64,000 nucleotides of DNA from JAJDOD01 sp050299835 (GCA_050299835.1 JBNKWP010000006.1:1-64000); one strand, 5' to 3'; counted from the stretch's first letter, positions 43,594 through 54,005 are shown. The notes: a model not told the origin generated them from the sequence alone. Translations and numbers: made by a program.

Positions 43594-44808
43594 GTGAACG
43601 CCCGAAAGTCGTCCAACGACGCCTGGACAACCTATCTCTTCGCCGGAAGCCATAGACTGGCGGAATACCAGGATGGTACGCCGCCGCTTCTCTTCCTGTC
43701 GGGCTTTGGCTCGATCCGGGCACAGTTGCGCGGCACCACCCGCGTCGACCTCGCCTATTCGGCCTATGGCGAATTGCACGAAGGCGCACCGAACGCCGAA
43801 GCCGTGGATTCGCGCTTTCTGTGGAAAGAGGAGTTCTCGGATGACGCCGCCGGTATCGTCTACCTGCGCGCCCGGTTCTATCACCCCGGACTGATGCGCT
43901 TCGTGTCGATGGACAGCTATCCCCTTGCCAACAGATACGCTTTCGCAAGCGGCGATCCGGTCAACCTCTCCGACCCGTCCGGCCACTCCGAAGGATCATC
44001 CATCGCCCTGGACATTTTCGGTATTCTGCTTGGGCTGGTTGCAGCCGCCGCTGCCCCGTTTACCGGCGGCTCGTCGCTCTCGGTCACCGCCGGGGTGGCG
44101 GGAGGCCTGCTCGGCACCGCAAGCTCGACCGCCGCCCTCGCCAATGACACCTCGGCAACCGGCAATCAGGCGGCTGCGGATGTATCGACGGCTCTGGCCG
44201 TGGGCGGCTTCCTGCTCGACTTTGCCAGCGCCGCCGTATCGGCGGCCAACGTCGCCGAGGCCGCCGGTCGGGGCGCGTCCGCCGCGGAGGACGGGGCGGA
44301 GGAGGCAGCCTATATCGGGCAACGCCAGGCTGGCCGCCATCCCACGATCAACGTGCGGACGGAAGAAAACACGATAACTCGGGAATTCAGGGTCCAAAGA
44401 AGCCCCAATGTCAGGGAAAGCCGGCCTGTGAGAGTTCACTTGATCGGCCGGACCGCTCAGGCGCGGCGGCGCATCATCCAGGAACTCGACGATATCGACG
44501 CGACAGGTGCAGGACGCGACCTTATCAGAGGTGTTTCTCGGCGGACGCAGGACGTCTTTATTCACCTTCAGGCACCGGGCACCGGATTCGCCGAGGTGGC
44601 GGAAAACGTCGCGGCGATTTCCGTAAACTTCAGCCCAACCATCAATATCCTTGGCGGCGGGAGCGCAGAGGTCGAGTCGCTCTCCCGCGTCATCGCGCAT
44701 GAGTTGGGGCATGTCGCCTTCCCGTTCCATACGGAACAGCAGGTCGTCGATGCCTGCGAAAATCCGGTTGCCCGGGGGTTGGGTTTGCCACCTCGTGGAG
44801 ATTACTGA
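43594..44808 (+). CDS. Orphan RHS core end with M91-type metalloprotease effector domain
   Basis: A 404-residue frame opening with GTG. Residues 1-125 are the RHS-repeat-associated core end: FLWKEEFSDDAAGIVYLRAR, then FYHPGLMRFVSMDSYP and NRYAFASGDPVNLSDPSGH. After the PSGH junction come a hydrophobic linker (about 135-215) and a variable C-terminal domain with TINILGGGSAEVESLSRVIA and HELGHVAF. This HExxH zinc-protease motif with the preceding strand resembles peptidase M91 (NleD-like) effectors. RHS tips of this kind are delivered by type VI secretion. No VgrG, PAAR or immunity gene is seen nearby. Confidence 0.7.
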   Translation: MNARKSSNDAWTTYLFAGSHRLAEYQDGTPPLLFLSGFGSIRAQLRGTTRVDLAYSAYGELHEGAPNAEAVDSRFLWKEEFSDDAAGIVYLRARFYHPGLMRFVSMDSYPLANRYAFASGDPVNLSDPSGHSEGSSIALDIFGILLGLVAAAAAPFTGGSSLSVTAGVAGGLLGTASSTAALANDTSATGNQAAADVSTALAVGGFLLDFASAAVSAANVAEAAGRGASAAEDGAEEAAYIGQRQAGRHPTINVRTEENTITREFRVQRSPNVRESRPVRVHLIGRTAQARRRIIQELDDIDATGAGRDLIRGVSRRTQDVFIHLQAPGTGFAEVAENVAAISVNFSPTINILGGGSAEVESLSRVIAHELGHVAFPFHTEQQVVDACENPVARGLGLPPRGDY

Positions 44809-44929
44809 TCCTCTGATCATCCGACTTGGCCGGGGGAAGGTCGAAAGTCGGTCTCCTCCGGTCTCAGCAACATTGTGATCCGACAAACCCTGTGCGAGCA
44901 TTCGCCAACCCAGGGAGTATTTCATCGCC

Positions 44930-47900
44930 ATGCATTACTTCGCCCGTACCGCGCTCATCGTCCTTTCTCTCGCAACCGCCGCCCATGCACAGGTCGAAGT
45001 CCCGGACGACCCGTTGCCCGAACGTCGCCTGATCGTCTCCCGCGATACCGACTTTCCCGGAGGTGATTTCCAGTCGCTGTTCGACATCTCGTATGACAGT
45101 TGCCGGGCGGCCTGCCTTGCCGAGCCGCAATGCCGGGCGCTGACCTTCAATCATCGCGCGAATGCCTGCTTCCTCAAATCGGACGTCGCCACGCCCGAAC
45201 CCTTCGCAGGTGCCACCTCGGCTTCCGTATTCGCCGCCGCTCCCGGAATGACCGGGATTGCTGCCGAACGGGCAAGGGAATTGGGTTTCCTCGGCGGTAA
45301 CACTCTCTCGACCGCACGCAGTTTCGCCCGCGACATTGGTGAGGATTTCAGCGCGGCGGGCTGGACGTTGCCGCAACTCGCCTCTGCCGCAGCCGAGGCA
45401 CGCGCGCGCAACGACCATCCGGGCGCGGTCCTCTACACCGGGGCGGCGCTGACGATTTCGGACGCATCCGACCTCTGGACCGAATTCGCGCGGCTGAAGC
45501 TGACCGCGCCGGACCGGCGGCGGGCGGATCTTGACGCCGCTCTTTCCGCCGCGACGGCGGGTTATCTGCGCGCGCGGTCAGCCGGGGAACAGGCGAGTGC
45601 GCTTCTCATCTTGTCCGAAGTGCTGGAGGAAGTCGGGCGCGGCAAGGACATGATCCCCGCCCTGCGGCTGGCGCAGTCGGTTCAGGCGCGACAGGATGTG
45701 GCCGATGCCCTCGACGCCGCGCTGGCCAAGTACGGGTTCCGCATCGTCGACACTCAGGTTGACAGCGACCTTCCAAGCCCGCGCATTTGTGCGAGTTTTT
45801 CCGAAGATCTTCGTCCGGGCGGCACCGATTACGCGCCGTTCGTGACCACCGATCAGGGCGGCGACCCGGTGGTGACATCCGAAAGGCGGCAAATCTGCGT
45901 CGAAGGGCTGGAACACGGCAAGCGTTACCGGATTGCCTTCCGTCCCGGCCTACCGTCCGCTTCCGGCGAGACGCTGGTCAAACCCGCTGAGATTGCCCTC
46001 TATGTCCGCGACCGGACAGCGCAACTCAGCTTTCCCGGTCGCGGCTACATCCTTCCCGCAACCGGCACCGTGGCCGTGCCCATCACCGGCGTCAACGCGC
46101 CGGAGGCCGATCTGAAGCTGTTGCGCCTCTCGGACCGCAACCTCGTCACCGCAATCCGAAATGACTATTTCGGCCGCCCGCTGAGCTCCTGGCAACTGTC
46201 CGGTTTCGAGGGCGAACTGACCGAACAGGTCTGGACCGGATCCGCCACGCTCGCGACCGATTTGAACCGCGACGTGACCACCAGCCTGCCCTTGGGTGAG
46301 GTCGTCGCGGAGCTGACGCCCGGCGTCTATGTCCTTCAGGCCAACATTCCGGGCGAGGAACCGGATTGGGACACAGCCGCCGCGATGCAGTGGTTCGTCG
46401 TCTCCGATATCGGCCTCGCCACCTATTCCGGCAATGACGGCCTTCACGTCTTCGCCCGGTCACTGGCCACTGCCGAGCCTGCTGCCGGGGTGCGCGTGGA
46501 GATGGTTTCCCGTTCGAACTCCGTCCTCGCCTCGGCTGTCACCGACGACCTTGGATATGCCCGCTTCGATGCAGGTCAGGCGCGTGGCACCGGCGGCTTC
46601 GCACCCGCGCTGGTGACGGCGGAACAGGGCGATGACCTGTCCTTCCTTCCGCTCACCGATCCCGAATTCGACCTCTCCGACCGGGGCGTCGAAGGCACCC
46701 CCGCCGCCGGTCCCATCGACGTGTTCCTTGCGACCGATCGCGGCGTCTACCGCGCGGGCGAGACGATCCACGTCACCGCACTGGCGCGCGATGGCCGGGC
46801 CGAGGCGCTGACAGGTCTGCCCATGACCGCCGTTCTGGTCCGTCCCGATGGCGTCGAATATTCCCGCACGCTGGCGTCGGACGAAACGGCGGGCGGCTAT
46901 GTCTTCGCGCTCCCCGTCGCCGGTTCGGCACCGCGTGGAACCTGGCGGCTCGATCTCGTCTCCGACCCGGAGGCCCCCGCGCTGGCTTCGCAGCGGCTCC
47001 TCGTCGAGGACTTCCTGCCCGAACGCATCGACTTCGACCTCGCACTCCCGGACGGCCCAATCGGCACCGCGGATACCCCCGACCTGACCATCTCGGCGCG
47101 CTATCTCTTCGGCGCTCCGGGGGCAGATCTGACCATCGAGGGCGAGACCAAACTGAGCGAGACCCGCACGCTCGACGGTTTCCCCGGCTACCGGTTCGGT
47201 CGCCACGACCGCCCGACCTCTCCCTCCTATGCCTCGATCCGCACGGATGCCCGCACCGACGCGGCAGGCCGTGCCGTTGTCGCGCTGACCCTGCCGGAAC
47301 TTTCCGAAGCGACCGGCCCGCTGGAAGCGGAAGTCGTCGTGCGCCTGGCCGAAGGCTCCGGTCGCCCGGTCGAACGCCGCCTCACCCATCCCGTCACCCC
47401 GGACGCGCCGGTCATCGGCATCCGCCCGATGTTCGACGGCACACTTTCGGAGAACGACACCGCCAGTTTCCGCCTGATCGGCCTCGGCCCCGATCTCGCG
47501 CCGCTGCCGATGAAGGCCCGCTGGGAAGTGAACCGGGTGGTGACGCGCTACCAATGGTATCAGCTCGACGGCAACTGGAATTGGGAACCGACCACCACCC
47601 GCAGCCGCATCGCCGAAGGTGAAGTCGACCTGACAGGATCGCCGGTCGAGGTCTCGGCCCCCGTCACATGGGGCGAATACGAACTCAGGGTCGAAACCGC
47701 CGATGGCGCCTATGCCACATCGTCCGTCGACTTCCCCTCCGGCTGGTACGCCTCCGCCGGTGTCGTCGACTCCCCCGACACTTTGGAACTCTCGCTCGAT
47801 GCGACGGAATACCGGCCGGGCGACACCGCGCAACTGCGCATCGTCCCGCGCTTCGCGGGCAAGGCGCTGGTCACTGTCCTCTCTGACCGCCTGATCGCAA

Positions 47901-50368
47901 TGACCACCGCCGAGGTGAGGGAGGGCGAAAACCTCATCGACCTGTCCGTGACCGCCGACTGGGGCGCGGGTGCCTATGTCACCGCCTCGGTGATCCGCCC
48001 GATGGATGCACCCTCCGCCCGGCAACCCGCGCGCGCCCTTGGCCTGGCCTATGCCGGCGTCGATCCCGGACGGCACCATCTCGCCGTGACGGTCGAAGCC
48101 GCCGCCGAGGCCGATCCGCGCGGCCCGTTGCCCGTCGCCGTCAAGGTGGAGGGCGTCGCACCGGGAGAAACCGCCTGGGTCACGGTCGCAGCCGTGGACG
48201 AGGGCATTCTCAACCTCACCGGTTTCAAGACGCCAAATCCCTCCGAGCACTATTTCGGCCAGCGCAGACTGGGCGTCGGCCTGCGCGATGTCTACGGGCG
48301 GCTGATCGACGGCTCCAGCGGGGCCGCGGGACAGGTCCGCTCGGGCGGCGACGCAGCGGCGCAACTCTCGCTCGAAAGCCCGCCCCCGACCGAGGAACTG
48401 GTCGCCTTCTTCTCCGGCCCGCTTGAGGTGGGCGTTGACGGCTCCGCCCGCACGATGTTCGAGATGCCATCCTTCAACGGCACGGTTCGCCTGATGGCCA
48501 TCGCCTGGTCGCCGACCGGCGTGGGTCAGGACGATGCGCAGGTGCTGGTGCGCGACCCGGTCGTTGTTACCGCCTCTCTGCCGCGTTTCCTCGCGCCGGG
48601 TGACCGCTCACGGCTGCTCCTGGAATTTGCCCACGCCACCGGTCCCTCGGGACAAAACGACCTGACCGTCACGGCGTCCGGCCTGACGGTCGGCGCGGTG
48701 CCTGCCTCGGTGAACCTGACCGAGCAGGGTAGGGCGCGTGTGGCGGTCCCCGTCACTGCCGAAACCGTGGGTCTCGCTTCCATCGACGTGACGCTGACCA
48801 CCCCCGGAGGCAAGGCGCTGACGAAGACGCTGAAGATCCCAGTGGAGGCCAACGATCCCGAAATCGCCCGCACCTCCCGTTTCACCCTCGCGCCCGGCGA
48901 AAGCTTCGCGCTCGACACACAGGCGCTCGCGGGTCTTGTCCCCGGTTCAGGCAGCGCCACGCTTTCCATCGGCCCGCTCGCCTATCTGGACGCGCCGGGT
49001 CTGCTAGATGCGCTCGACCGCTATCCCTATGGCTGCACCGAACAGATCACCTCCCGCGCATTGCCTTTGCTCTATCTCGACGAGGTTGCCGTCGCGATGG
49101 GGCTGGCGGAACGCGACCGCCTGAAGGAGCGGGTCGGGCAGGCGATCACTGCCGTCCTGCAGAACCAGTCGTCGAACGGCTCCTTCGGCCTCTGGTACCC
49201 GTCCTCGGGCGACCTCTGGCTCGACGCCTATGTGGCCGACTTCCTCAGCCGCGCGAAGGCGCAGGGGTTCGAGGTGCCGGAAACCGCCTTCCGCATGGCG
49301 ATGGACAATTTGCGAAACCAACTCGCCTATGCGCCCGACTTCGACAGCGGCGGCGAAGACCTCGCCTATGCGCTTCTCGTCCTCGCCCGCGAAGGCGCGG
49401 CGTCCATTGGCGACCTTCGCTACTATGCCGACCAGAAGGCCGACGCTTTCGCGACACCGCTGGCTCTGGCACAACTCGGCGCGGCACTCGCCACCTATGG
49501 CGATCCGACCCGCGCGGAAGCGATGTTCTCCCGCGCGGCCCGCGGCGTCGCGGCGCAGGTAACCGGGTCTGAGTCGGCCCGCTGGCGCGACGACTACGGC
49601 ACCCGGCTTCGTGATGCGGCGGGCGTGCTGACGCTGGCGGCCGAAACCGGCTCGACCGCCGTTGATCGCGACCTGCTCGCTGCCCGCCTGGCACTGCCGC
49701 GCGAAAACGCGCTTTCGACACAGGAAATGGTCTGGTCGCTTTTGGCGGCACATGCACTGATTGGTTCGAACCGGACAGACGGCCTGACGCGCAACGGCCA
49801 GCCGCTGGAAACGCCGGTGGTCCGGCTTGCGGCGCGGGAGATCGGCGATGCGCAAAATTTCGAAAACGGCTCTGCTGAAGAAACAACGCTCACGCTCACC
49901 ACCTACGGCGTACCGGCCACGCCCGAACCCGCAGGCGGGGAGGGCTACCGGATCGAACGCGACTACTACACGCTCGACGGTGAACCCGCCGATCCTGAAA
50001 GCGTTGCGATCGGCACGCGACTGGTCACGGTGCTGACGGTCAGCCCGGTTGTCCAGGGTGGCGGGCGGCTGATGGTCGATGCGCCCCTCCCGGCAGGGTT
50101 CGAGATCGACAACCCGAACCTGATCCGCGCGGGCGACATCGGGGCGCTCGGCTGGCTTGAAACGACGGAGACCGAATCCAGCGCCTTCCTCGACGACCGG
50201 TTCCTCGCCGCCGTGAACACCCGCTCCGCCGACCGATTCCGCCTGGCCTATCTCGTGCGCGCCGTCTCTCCGGGCAGCTTCCACGCCCCGGCGGCCAGCG
50301 TCGTCGACATGTACCGCCCCCGGTTCCGCGCACGCACCGGCACCGGCTCGGTCACCGTCACCGAATGA
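44930..50368 (+). CDS. Bacterial alpha-2-macroglobulin with N-terminal PAN domain
   Basis: An 1812-residue periplasmic protein, signal peptide MHYFARTALIVLSLATAAHA. A PAN/apple module follows near residues 45-85 (DISYDSCRAACLAEPQCRAL, four cysteines). MG domains make up most of the chain; for example VFLATDRGVYRAGETIHVTA near 600, and VEGVAPGETAWVTVAAVDEG near 1070 with a bait-type region beyond. The thioester site is present: YPYGCTEQITSRALPLLYL with Cys1369 and Gln1372. Such proteins trap proteases that breach the envelope. It overlaps pbpC by ATGA, the classic yfhM-pbpC pairing, in which PBP1C repairs the wall. There is no lipobox. Confidence 0.93.
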   Translation: MHYFARTALIVLSLATAAHAQVEVPDDPLPERRLIVSRDTDFPGGDFQSLFDISYDSCRAACLAEPQCRALTFNHRANACFLKSDVATPEPFAGATSASVFAAAPGMTGIAAERARELGFLGGNTLSTARSFARDIGEDFSAAGWTLPQLASAAAEARARNDHPGAVLYTGAALTISDASDLWTEFARLKLTAPDRRRADLDAALSAATAGYLRARSAGEQASALLILSEVLEEVGRGKDMIPALRLAQSVQARQDVADALDAALAKYGFRIVDTQVDSDLPSPRICASFSEDLRPGGTDYAPFVTTDQGGDPVVTSERRQICVEGLEHGKRYRIAFRPGLPSASGETLVKPAEIALYVRDRTAQLSFPGRGYILPATGTVAVPITGVNAPEADLKLLRLSDRNLVTAIRNDYFGRPLSSWQLSGFEGELTEQVWTGSATLATDLNRDVTTSLPLGEVVAELTPGVYVLQANIPGEEPDWDTAAAMQWFVVSDIGLATYSGNDGLHVFARSLATAEPAAGVRVEMVSRSNSVLASAVTDDLGYARFDAGQARGTGGFAPALVTAEQGDDLSFLPLTDPEFDLSDRGVEGTPAAGPIDVFLATDRGVYRAGETIHVTALARDGRAEALTGLPMTAVLVRPDGVEYSRTLASDETAGGYVFALPVAGSAPRGTWRLDLVSDPEAPALASQRLLVEDFLPERIDFDLALPDGPIGTADTPDLTISARYLFGAPGADLTIEGETKLSETRTLDGFPGYRFGRHDRPTSPSYASIRTDARTDAAGRAVVALTLPELSEATGPLEAEVVVRLAEGSGRPVERRLTHPVTPDAPVIGIRPMFDGTLSENDTASFRLIGLGPDLAPLPMKARWEVNRVVTRYQWYQLDGNWNWEPTTTRSRIAEGEVDLTGSPVEVSAPVTWGEYELRVETADGAYATSSVDFPSGWYASAGVVDSPDTLELSLDATEYRPGDTAQLRIVPRFAGKALVTVLSDRLIAMTTAEVREGENLIDLSVTADWGAGAYVTASVIRPMDAPSARQPARALGLAYAGVDPGRHHLAVTVEAAAEADPRGPLPVAVKVEGVAPGETAWVTVAAVDEGILNLTGFKTPNPSEHYFGQRRLGVGLRDVYGRLIDGSSGAAGQVRSGGDAAAQLSLESPPPTEELVAFFSGPLEVGVDGSARTMFEMPSFNGTVRLMAIAWSPTGVGQDDAQVLVRDPVVVTASLPRFLAPGDRSRLLLEFAHATGPSGQNDLTVTASGLTVGAVPASVNLTEQGRARVAVPVTAETVGLASIDVTLTTPGGKALTKTLKIPVEANDPEIARTSRFTLAPGESFALDTQALAGLVPGSGSATLSIGPLAYLDAPGLLDALDRYPYGCTEQITSRALPLLYLDEVAVAMGLAERDRLKERVGQAITAVLQNQSSNGSFGLWYPSSGDLWLDAYVADFLSRAKAQGFEVPETAFRMAMDNLRNQLAYAPDFDSGGEDLAYALLVLAREGAASIGDLRYYADQKADAFATPLALAQLGAALATYGDPTRAEAMFSRAARGVAAQVTGSESARWRDDYGTRLRDAAGVLTLAAETGSTAVDRDLLAARLALPRENALSTQEMVWSLLAAHALIGSNRTDGLTRNGQPLETPVVRLAAREIGDAQNFENGSAEETTLTLTTYGVPATPEPAGGEGYRIERDYYTLDGEPADPESVAIGTRLVTVLTVSPVVQGGGRLMVDAPLPAGFEIDNPNLIRAGDIGALGWLETTETESSAFLDDRFLAAVNTRSADRFRLAYLVRAVSPGSFHAPAASVVDMYRPRFRARTGTGSVTVTE

Positions 50369-52410
50369 GGGCCTCTACACCCCTCTTCGCGGCGGCGGCG
50401 CTCCTGTTCCTGACAGGCGCGGCGCATGACGCTTTTGACAGATGGGTGGACGAGACCAAATTGCCGCCGCTTTCCACCGCCACCTCGGTCGAGGTTCTGG
50501 CGCGGGACGACACGCTTCTGCGTGCCTATACCGTGGATGACGGGCGCTGGCGGCTGGCGCTGACGCCGGAGGATACGGACCCCGACTTCCTGCGGATGTT
50601 GATCGCCTATGAAGACAAGCGGTTCATGCGCCATTCCGGCATCGATACCCTCGCCGTTCTTCGCGCAGCATGGCAAGCCACAGGCCGGGGCAAGGTGGTC
50701 TCCGGCGGCTCGACCCTGACGATGCAGGTCGCGCGTCTGCTGGAGGACGGCCCGACCGGCACCTGGCGCGGCAAGCTCCGCCAGACGCGGCTGGCCCTGG
50801 CGCTGGAGCGGCGGCTCTCCAAGCGCGACATCCTGCAAATCTACCTCGAACGCGCACCCTATGGCGGCAATATCGAAGGTCTGCGCGCTGCCAGCCGGGC
50901 CTGGTTCGGCAAGGACCCGCGTCGCCTGACACCGGCGGAGGCCGCGCTGCTCGTTGCCCTCCCGCAATCGCCCGAGACCCGCCGACCCGACCGGAACCAC
51001 GCCGCCGCAACTGCCGCCCGTGACCGCGTCCTTGCGCGAATGGTCCGGGCCGGTGTCCTCGATAGGGGCAGCGCCACGGCGGCGCTGCGTGAGCCGGTCC
51101 CGACAGCGCGGCGGGACTTCCCCGCCATCGCGCCCCACCTTGCCGACCGCCTGACCGCCGAAGCCCCGGACCAAAATCTTATCACCACCACCATCGACGC
51201 CGAGGTGCAGCAGAAGCTCGAACGCCTCGCCACCCGGGTCGCGCGGGAGGCCGGGGACCGCCTGTCGGTGGCGATCCTCGCCGCCGATCACCGCACCGGC
51301 GAAGTGCTCGCATCGGTCGGGTCCGCCGGATACCGCGACGGCCCGCGCGGCGGCTATGTCGACATGACACGCGCGATCCGTTCGCCCGGATCGACGCTCA
51401 AACCCTTCGCTTATGGCCTGGCTTTCGATCTGGGTCTCGCCCATCCCGAAACCCTGACACAGGATCAGCCTGTCGCCTTTGGCACCTACGCGCCACAGAA
51501 TTTCGATGGCGCGTTTCGCGGCACCGTCAGCCTGCGCGACGCCCTGCAACTTTCGCTCAATATACCGGCGGTGCAGGTGACGGACGCCATCACACCCGAC
51601 CGGCTGACCGCCTTCATGCGCAGTTCCGGCGCGCCCGTCGCCTTGCCGGGCAGCCGCCGTCCCGGCCTTGCTGTGGTCCTCGGCGGCCTCGGCACCTCGC
51701 TCGAAGGTCTGACGCAGCTTTATGCCGGGCTGGCGCAGCAGGGCGCGGCGGTGAACCTGCAGTATCGCCCCGAACCGGTCCCCGCACGGCGACGCCAACT
51801 CATGGGCCGGGAAGCAGCGTGGATGGTCAACGACATCCTCGCCGGGATCGCGCCGCCCGCCGGAGCGCCCCCGGACCGGATCGCCTACAAGACCGGAACC
51901 TCCTACGGCCATCGCGATACCTGGGCCATCGGCTTTGACGGGCGTCACGTGATCGGCGTCTGGATGGGCCGCCCGGACGGAACCCCGGTGCCCGGAGCCT
52001 TCGGCGCGGACCTCTCTGCGCCGGTCCTGTTCGAGGCCTTCACCCGCCTCAAACCGACCCCCGACCGCCTGCCGCCGCCGCCGCCCGGCACGGTCATCAC
52101 CACAACGGCCCGCCTGCCGCATCACCTCCAGCAACTCCGCGGCCGCGACGCCTTGTTCCGCCCCGGCCCGGATGCGCCGACGGTCGCCTTCCCGCCGGAT
52201 GGCGCAGTTCTTGCCTCGGACGGCCCGCTCGTGCTCAAGGTCCGGGGCGGTGCCGCACCCTTTACATGGCTCGCCGACGGCCTTCCCCTTGCCTCCGCCG
52301 AACGGGATCGTGCGGTTCAGGTGGAACTGCCGGGCCGCGGCTTCGTCACCCTCTCGGTGATCGACGCGCAAGGCCGCGCCGCGAGAGCCCATATTCGCGT
52401 CGGGAACTAG
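50365..52410 (+). CDS. pbpC: Penicillin-binding protein 1C
   Basis: A 681-residue bifunctional peptidoglycan synthase. After an N-terminal anchor (PLFAAAALLFLTGAAH) comes the GT51 glycosyltransferase: MLIAYEDKRFMRHSGID with the catalytic Glu, GGSTLTMQVARLLEDG, and LERAPYGGNIEGLRAASRAW. The transpeptidase has SPGSTLKPFAYG (SxxK, near residue 340), LQLSLNIPAVQV and KTGTSYGHRDTWAIGFDG. A C-terminal BiPBP-type beta domain closes the protein. It is co-translated with the macroglobulin gene. Confidence 0.94.
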   Translation: MRASTPLFAAAALLFLTGAAHDAFDRWVDETKLPPLSTATSVEVLARDDTLLRAYTVDDGRWRLALTPEDTDPDFLRMLIAYEDKRFMRHSGIDTLAVLRAAWQATGRGKVVSGGSTLTMQVARLLEDGPTGTWRGKLRQTRLALALERRLSKRDILQIYLERAPYGGNIEGLRAASRAWFGKDPRRLTPAEAALLVALPQSPETRRPDRNHAAATAARDRVLARMVRAGVLDRGSATAALREPVPTARRDFPAIAPHLADRLTAEAPDQNLITTTIDAEVQQKLERLATRVAREAGDRLSVAILAADHRTGEVLASVGSAGYRDGPRGGYVDMTRAIRSPGSTLKPFAYGLAFDLGLAHPETLTQDQPVAFGTYAPQNFDGAFRGTVSLRDALQLSLNIPAVQVTDAITPDRLTAFMRSSGAPVALPGSRRPGLAVVLGGLGTSLEGLTQLYAGLAQQGAAVNLQYRPEPVPARRRQLMGREAAWMVNDILAGIAPPAGAPPDRIAYKTGTSYGHRDTWAIGFDGRHVIGVWMGRPDGTPVPGAFGADLSAPVLFEAFTRLKPTPDRLPPPPPGTVITTTARLPHHLQQLRGRDALFRPGPDAPTVAFPPDGAVLASDGPLVLKVRGGAAPFTWLADGLPLASAERDRAVQVELPGRGFVTLSVIDAQGRAARAHIRVGN

Positions 52411-52433
52411 CTTTCCCGGCCCCTTCCGGTGGC

Positions 52434-54005
52434 TTAAAGCCGTTGCAGATCGCCCCACTCCAGGTCGAACCGTCCCAGGTATTTCCGAAGCCGGTCCGCG
52501 TCATTCCGCGACGCCCGCTTGGTCCGCGACACACAGAACAGTTTCCGCCCCGCATCGCTCAGTGACGACGAAGCCCGGCACGCGCGGATCACGGCGGCAA
52601 GCTGAACCTCGTCGAACGGATCAAGTCGCGCTCCGTCGTCGCCAAGCACCTCCGCCACCAGATTGGCGTCGCTGTCTCTGTGGCTCAGCCGCCAATCCTT
52701 GGTCAGCCTTTCGGTCTCCTCGACCACCATGCTGCGCGTGATCCGCCCGCGTGGGGCCAGCGTGCAAAGACGCCGCACAGACCCGGCGAAATCCCGGAAA
52801 TTCCTGCTCCAGAGGGTCGATGGGTCGGTGGCGAAGCGCAGGTAAAGCTCGCGCGCATCGACGTTGAACCCGACGCGGATACCCAGGTCCCGCTCGCACC
52901 GGTCCAGTTCAAAAAGCAGGTTCGCCTCGATATCCTCGCGCCGTTCCCGCAGCGGCGGGAGCTCGAAGTTCCACATCTCCAGCCGCGCCAGAAGGTCGGG
53001 GCGGAATGTGCCTTCGGCCACCATCCGGCGCAGGTCCCGGTTGGCTCCCGCAATGACGTGAAACCGGCTCGACACCTCGTAATCCGACCCCAGCGGATAG
53101 AATTTTCCCGTCTCGATGGCATGCAGGATCACCGCCTGTTCGTTCAGGCCAAGCGTGTCGATCTCATCCAGGAACAGAACGCCGCCATCCGCCTCGCGCA
53201 AAAGCCCGTTCCGCTCCGAACCTGCCTGCCCGGAATGCCCACGGCGCTGACCGAACAGCGTGGGAATGGCGCTTTCGCCGTGGATCGTGGCGCAGTTCAC
53301 GTGAACAAGCCGCCCCGTGACGCGTCTCCGATCCAGCTTCAGGCTGTGAATGCGCTCGGCCAGTTCGGTCTTTCCGGTCCCGGTTTCGCCCGACAGCAGG
53401 ATTGCCGCGTCCGAGGTGCTGGCCACAAGTTCGATCCGGTCGATCAGCGCGTTATAGACCGGGTTCCTTGTATCGATCCCGCCCTTCAACTGGTCGCTAT
53501 AGGCCCGCGACAACAGGTCGAACCGCTGTTGCAGCGCGTTGTAGCGACTGAGATCAAGGTCGATGACGTCCAGCGTCGGCTCCGGGTCTTCTCCCCTCGG
53601 CGGCCCGGTCTGCACTAGCTGTGCAGGCAGATGGCGGCTTTCGGCCAGAAGAAACCAGCAGATCTGCGCGACGTGTGTGCCGGTGGTCAGGTGGATGTGA
53701 TACCGCTCGCGATCCTCGTCGAAGCCGTAGTCGCGCGCATAGTCGAACAGCTTGCCGTAAACCTCCTGGAAATCCCACGGATCGTCGAGGTCGATATTGA
53801 CCAGCATGACCTCCGTATCGGGTGAAAGCTCCGCGATCTCGCGCTCGACCGCGCGGGCGAGGCGGTGGAACTTCATGTCATAGATCAGTTCCAGCCGGTC
53901 GACCGGGAAATTCGCGTGCTGGACAAGACTGGTCGTCGGCTTCCACTTCCGCTTCTTGCCAACGTCTTTCTGGGTTCCAAGGAATCCTAGCACCACATTT
54001 TTCAT
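52434..54005 (-). CDS. rtcR: RNA repair regulator RtcR (CARF domain plus sigma-54 activator)
   Basis: A 523-residue regulator starting MKNVVLGFLGTQKDVGKKRK. Residues 1-170 are the RtcR/CARF-type ligand domain (AELSPDTEVMLVNIDLDDPW, RYHIHLTTGTHVAQICWFLL). The AAA+ domain has Walker A LLSGETGTGKTELAERIHSL near 205-225, Walker B GGVLFLDEIDTLG, and the R-finger region FRPDLLARLEMWNFELPPLR. The loop that is GAFTGA in most sigma-54 activators reads RGHSGQAG. The C-terminus has a helical DNA-binding region (SLSDAGRKLFCVSRTKRASR). In Salmonella, RtcR responds to damaged tRNA and activates the repair operon with sigma-54. It is divergent from rsr. Confidence 0.93.
   Translation of the reverse strand: MKNVVLGFLGTQKDVGKKRKWKPTTSLVQHANFPVDRLELIYDMKFHRLARAVEREIAELSPDTEVMLVNIDLDDPWDFQEVYGKLFDYARDYGFDEDRERYHIHLTTGTHVAQICWFLLAESRHLPAQLVQTGPPRGEDPEPTLDVIDLDLSRYNALQQRFDLLSRAYSDQLKGGIDTRNPVYNALIDRIELVASTSDAAILLSGETGTGKTELAERIHSLKLDRRRVTGRLVHVNCATIHGESAIPTLFGQRRGHSGQAGSERNGLLREADGGVLFLDEIDTLGLNEQAVILHAIETGKFYPLGSDYEVSSRFHVIAGANRDLRRMVAEGTFRPDLLARLEMWNFELPPLRERREDIEANLLFELDRCERDLGIRVGFNVDARELYLRFATDPSTLWSRNFRDFAGSVRRLCTLAPRGRITRSMVVEETERLTKDWRLSHRDSDANLVAEVLGDDGARLDPFDEVQLAAVIRACRASSSLSDAGRKLFCVSRTKRASRNDADRLRKYLGRFDLEWGDLQRL

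Noticed and set aside
46460..48364. A 634-codon open frame antisense to the macroglobulin gene
   Set aside because: It mirrors the high-GC coding strand; its composition is full of Arg, Gly and Ala with no domain, while the sense frame is a clear family member.
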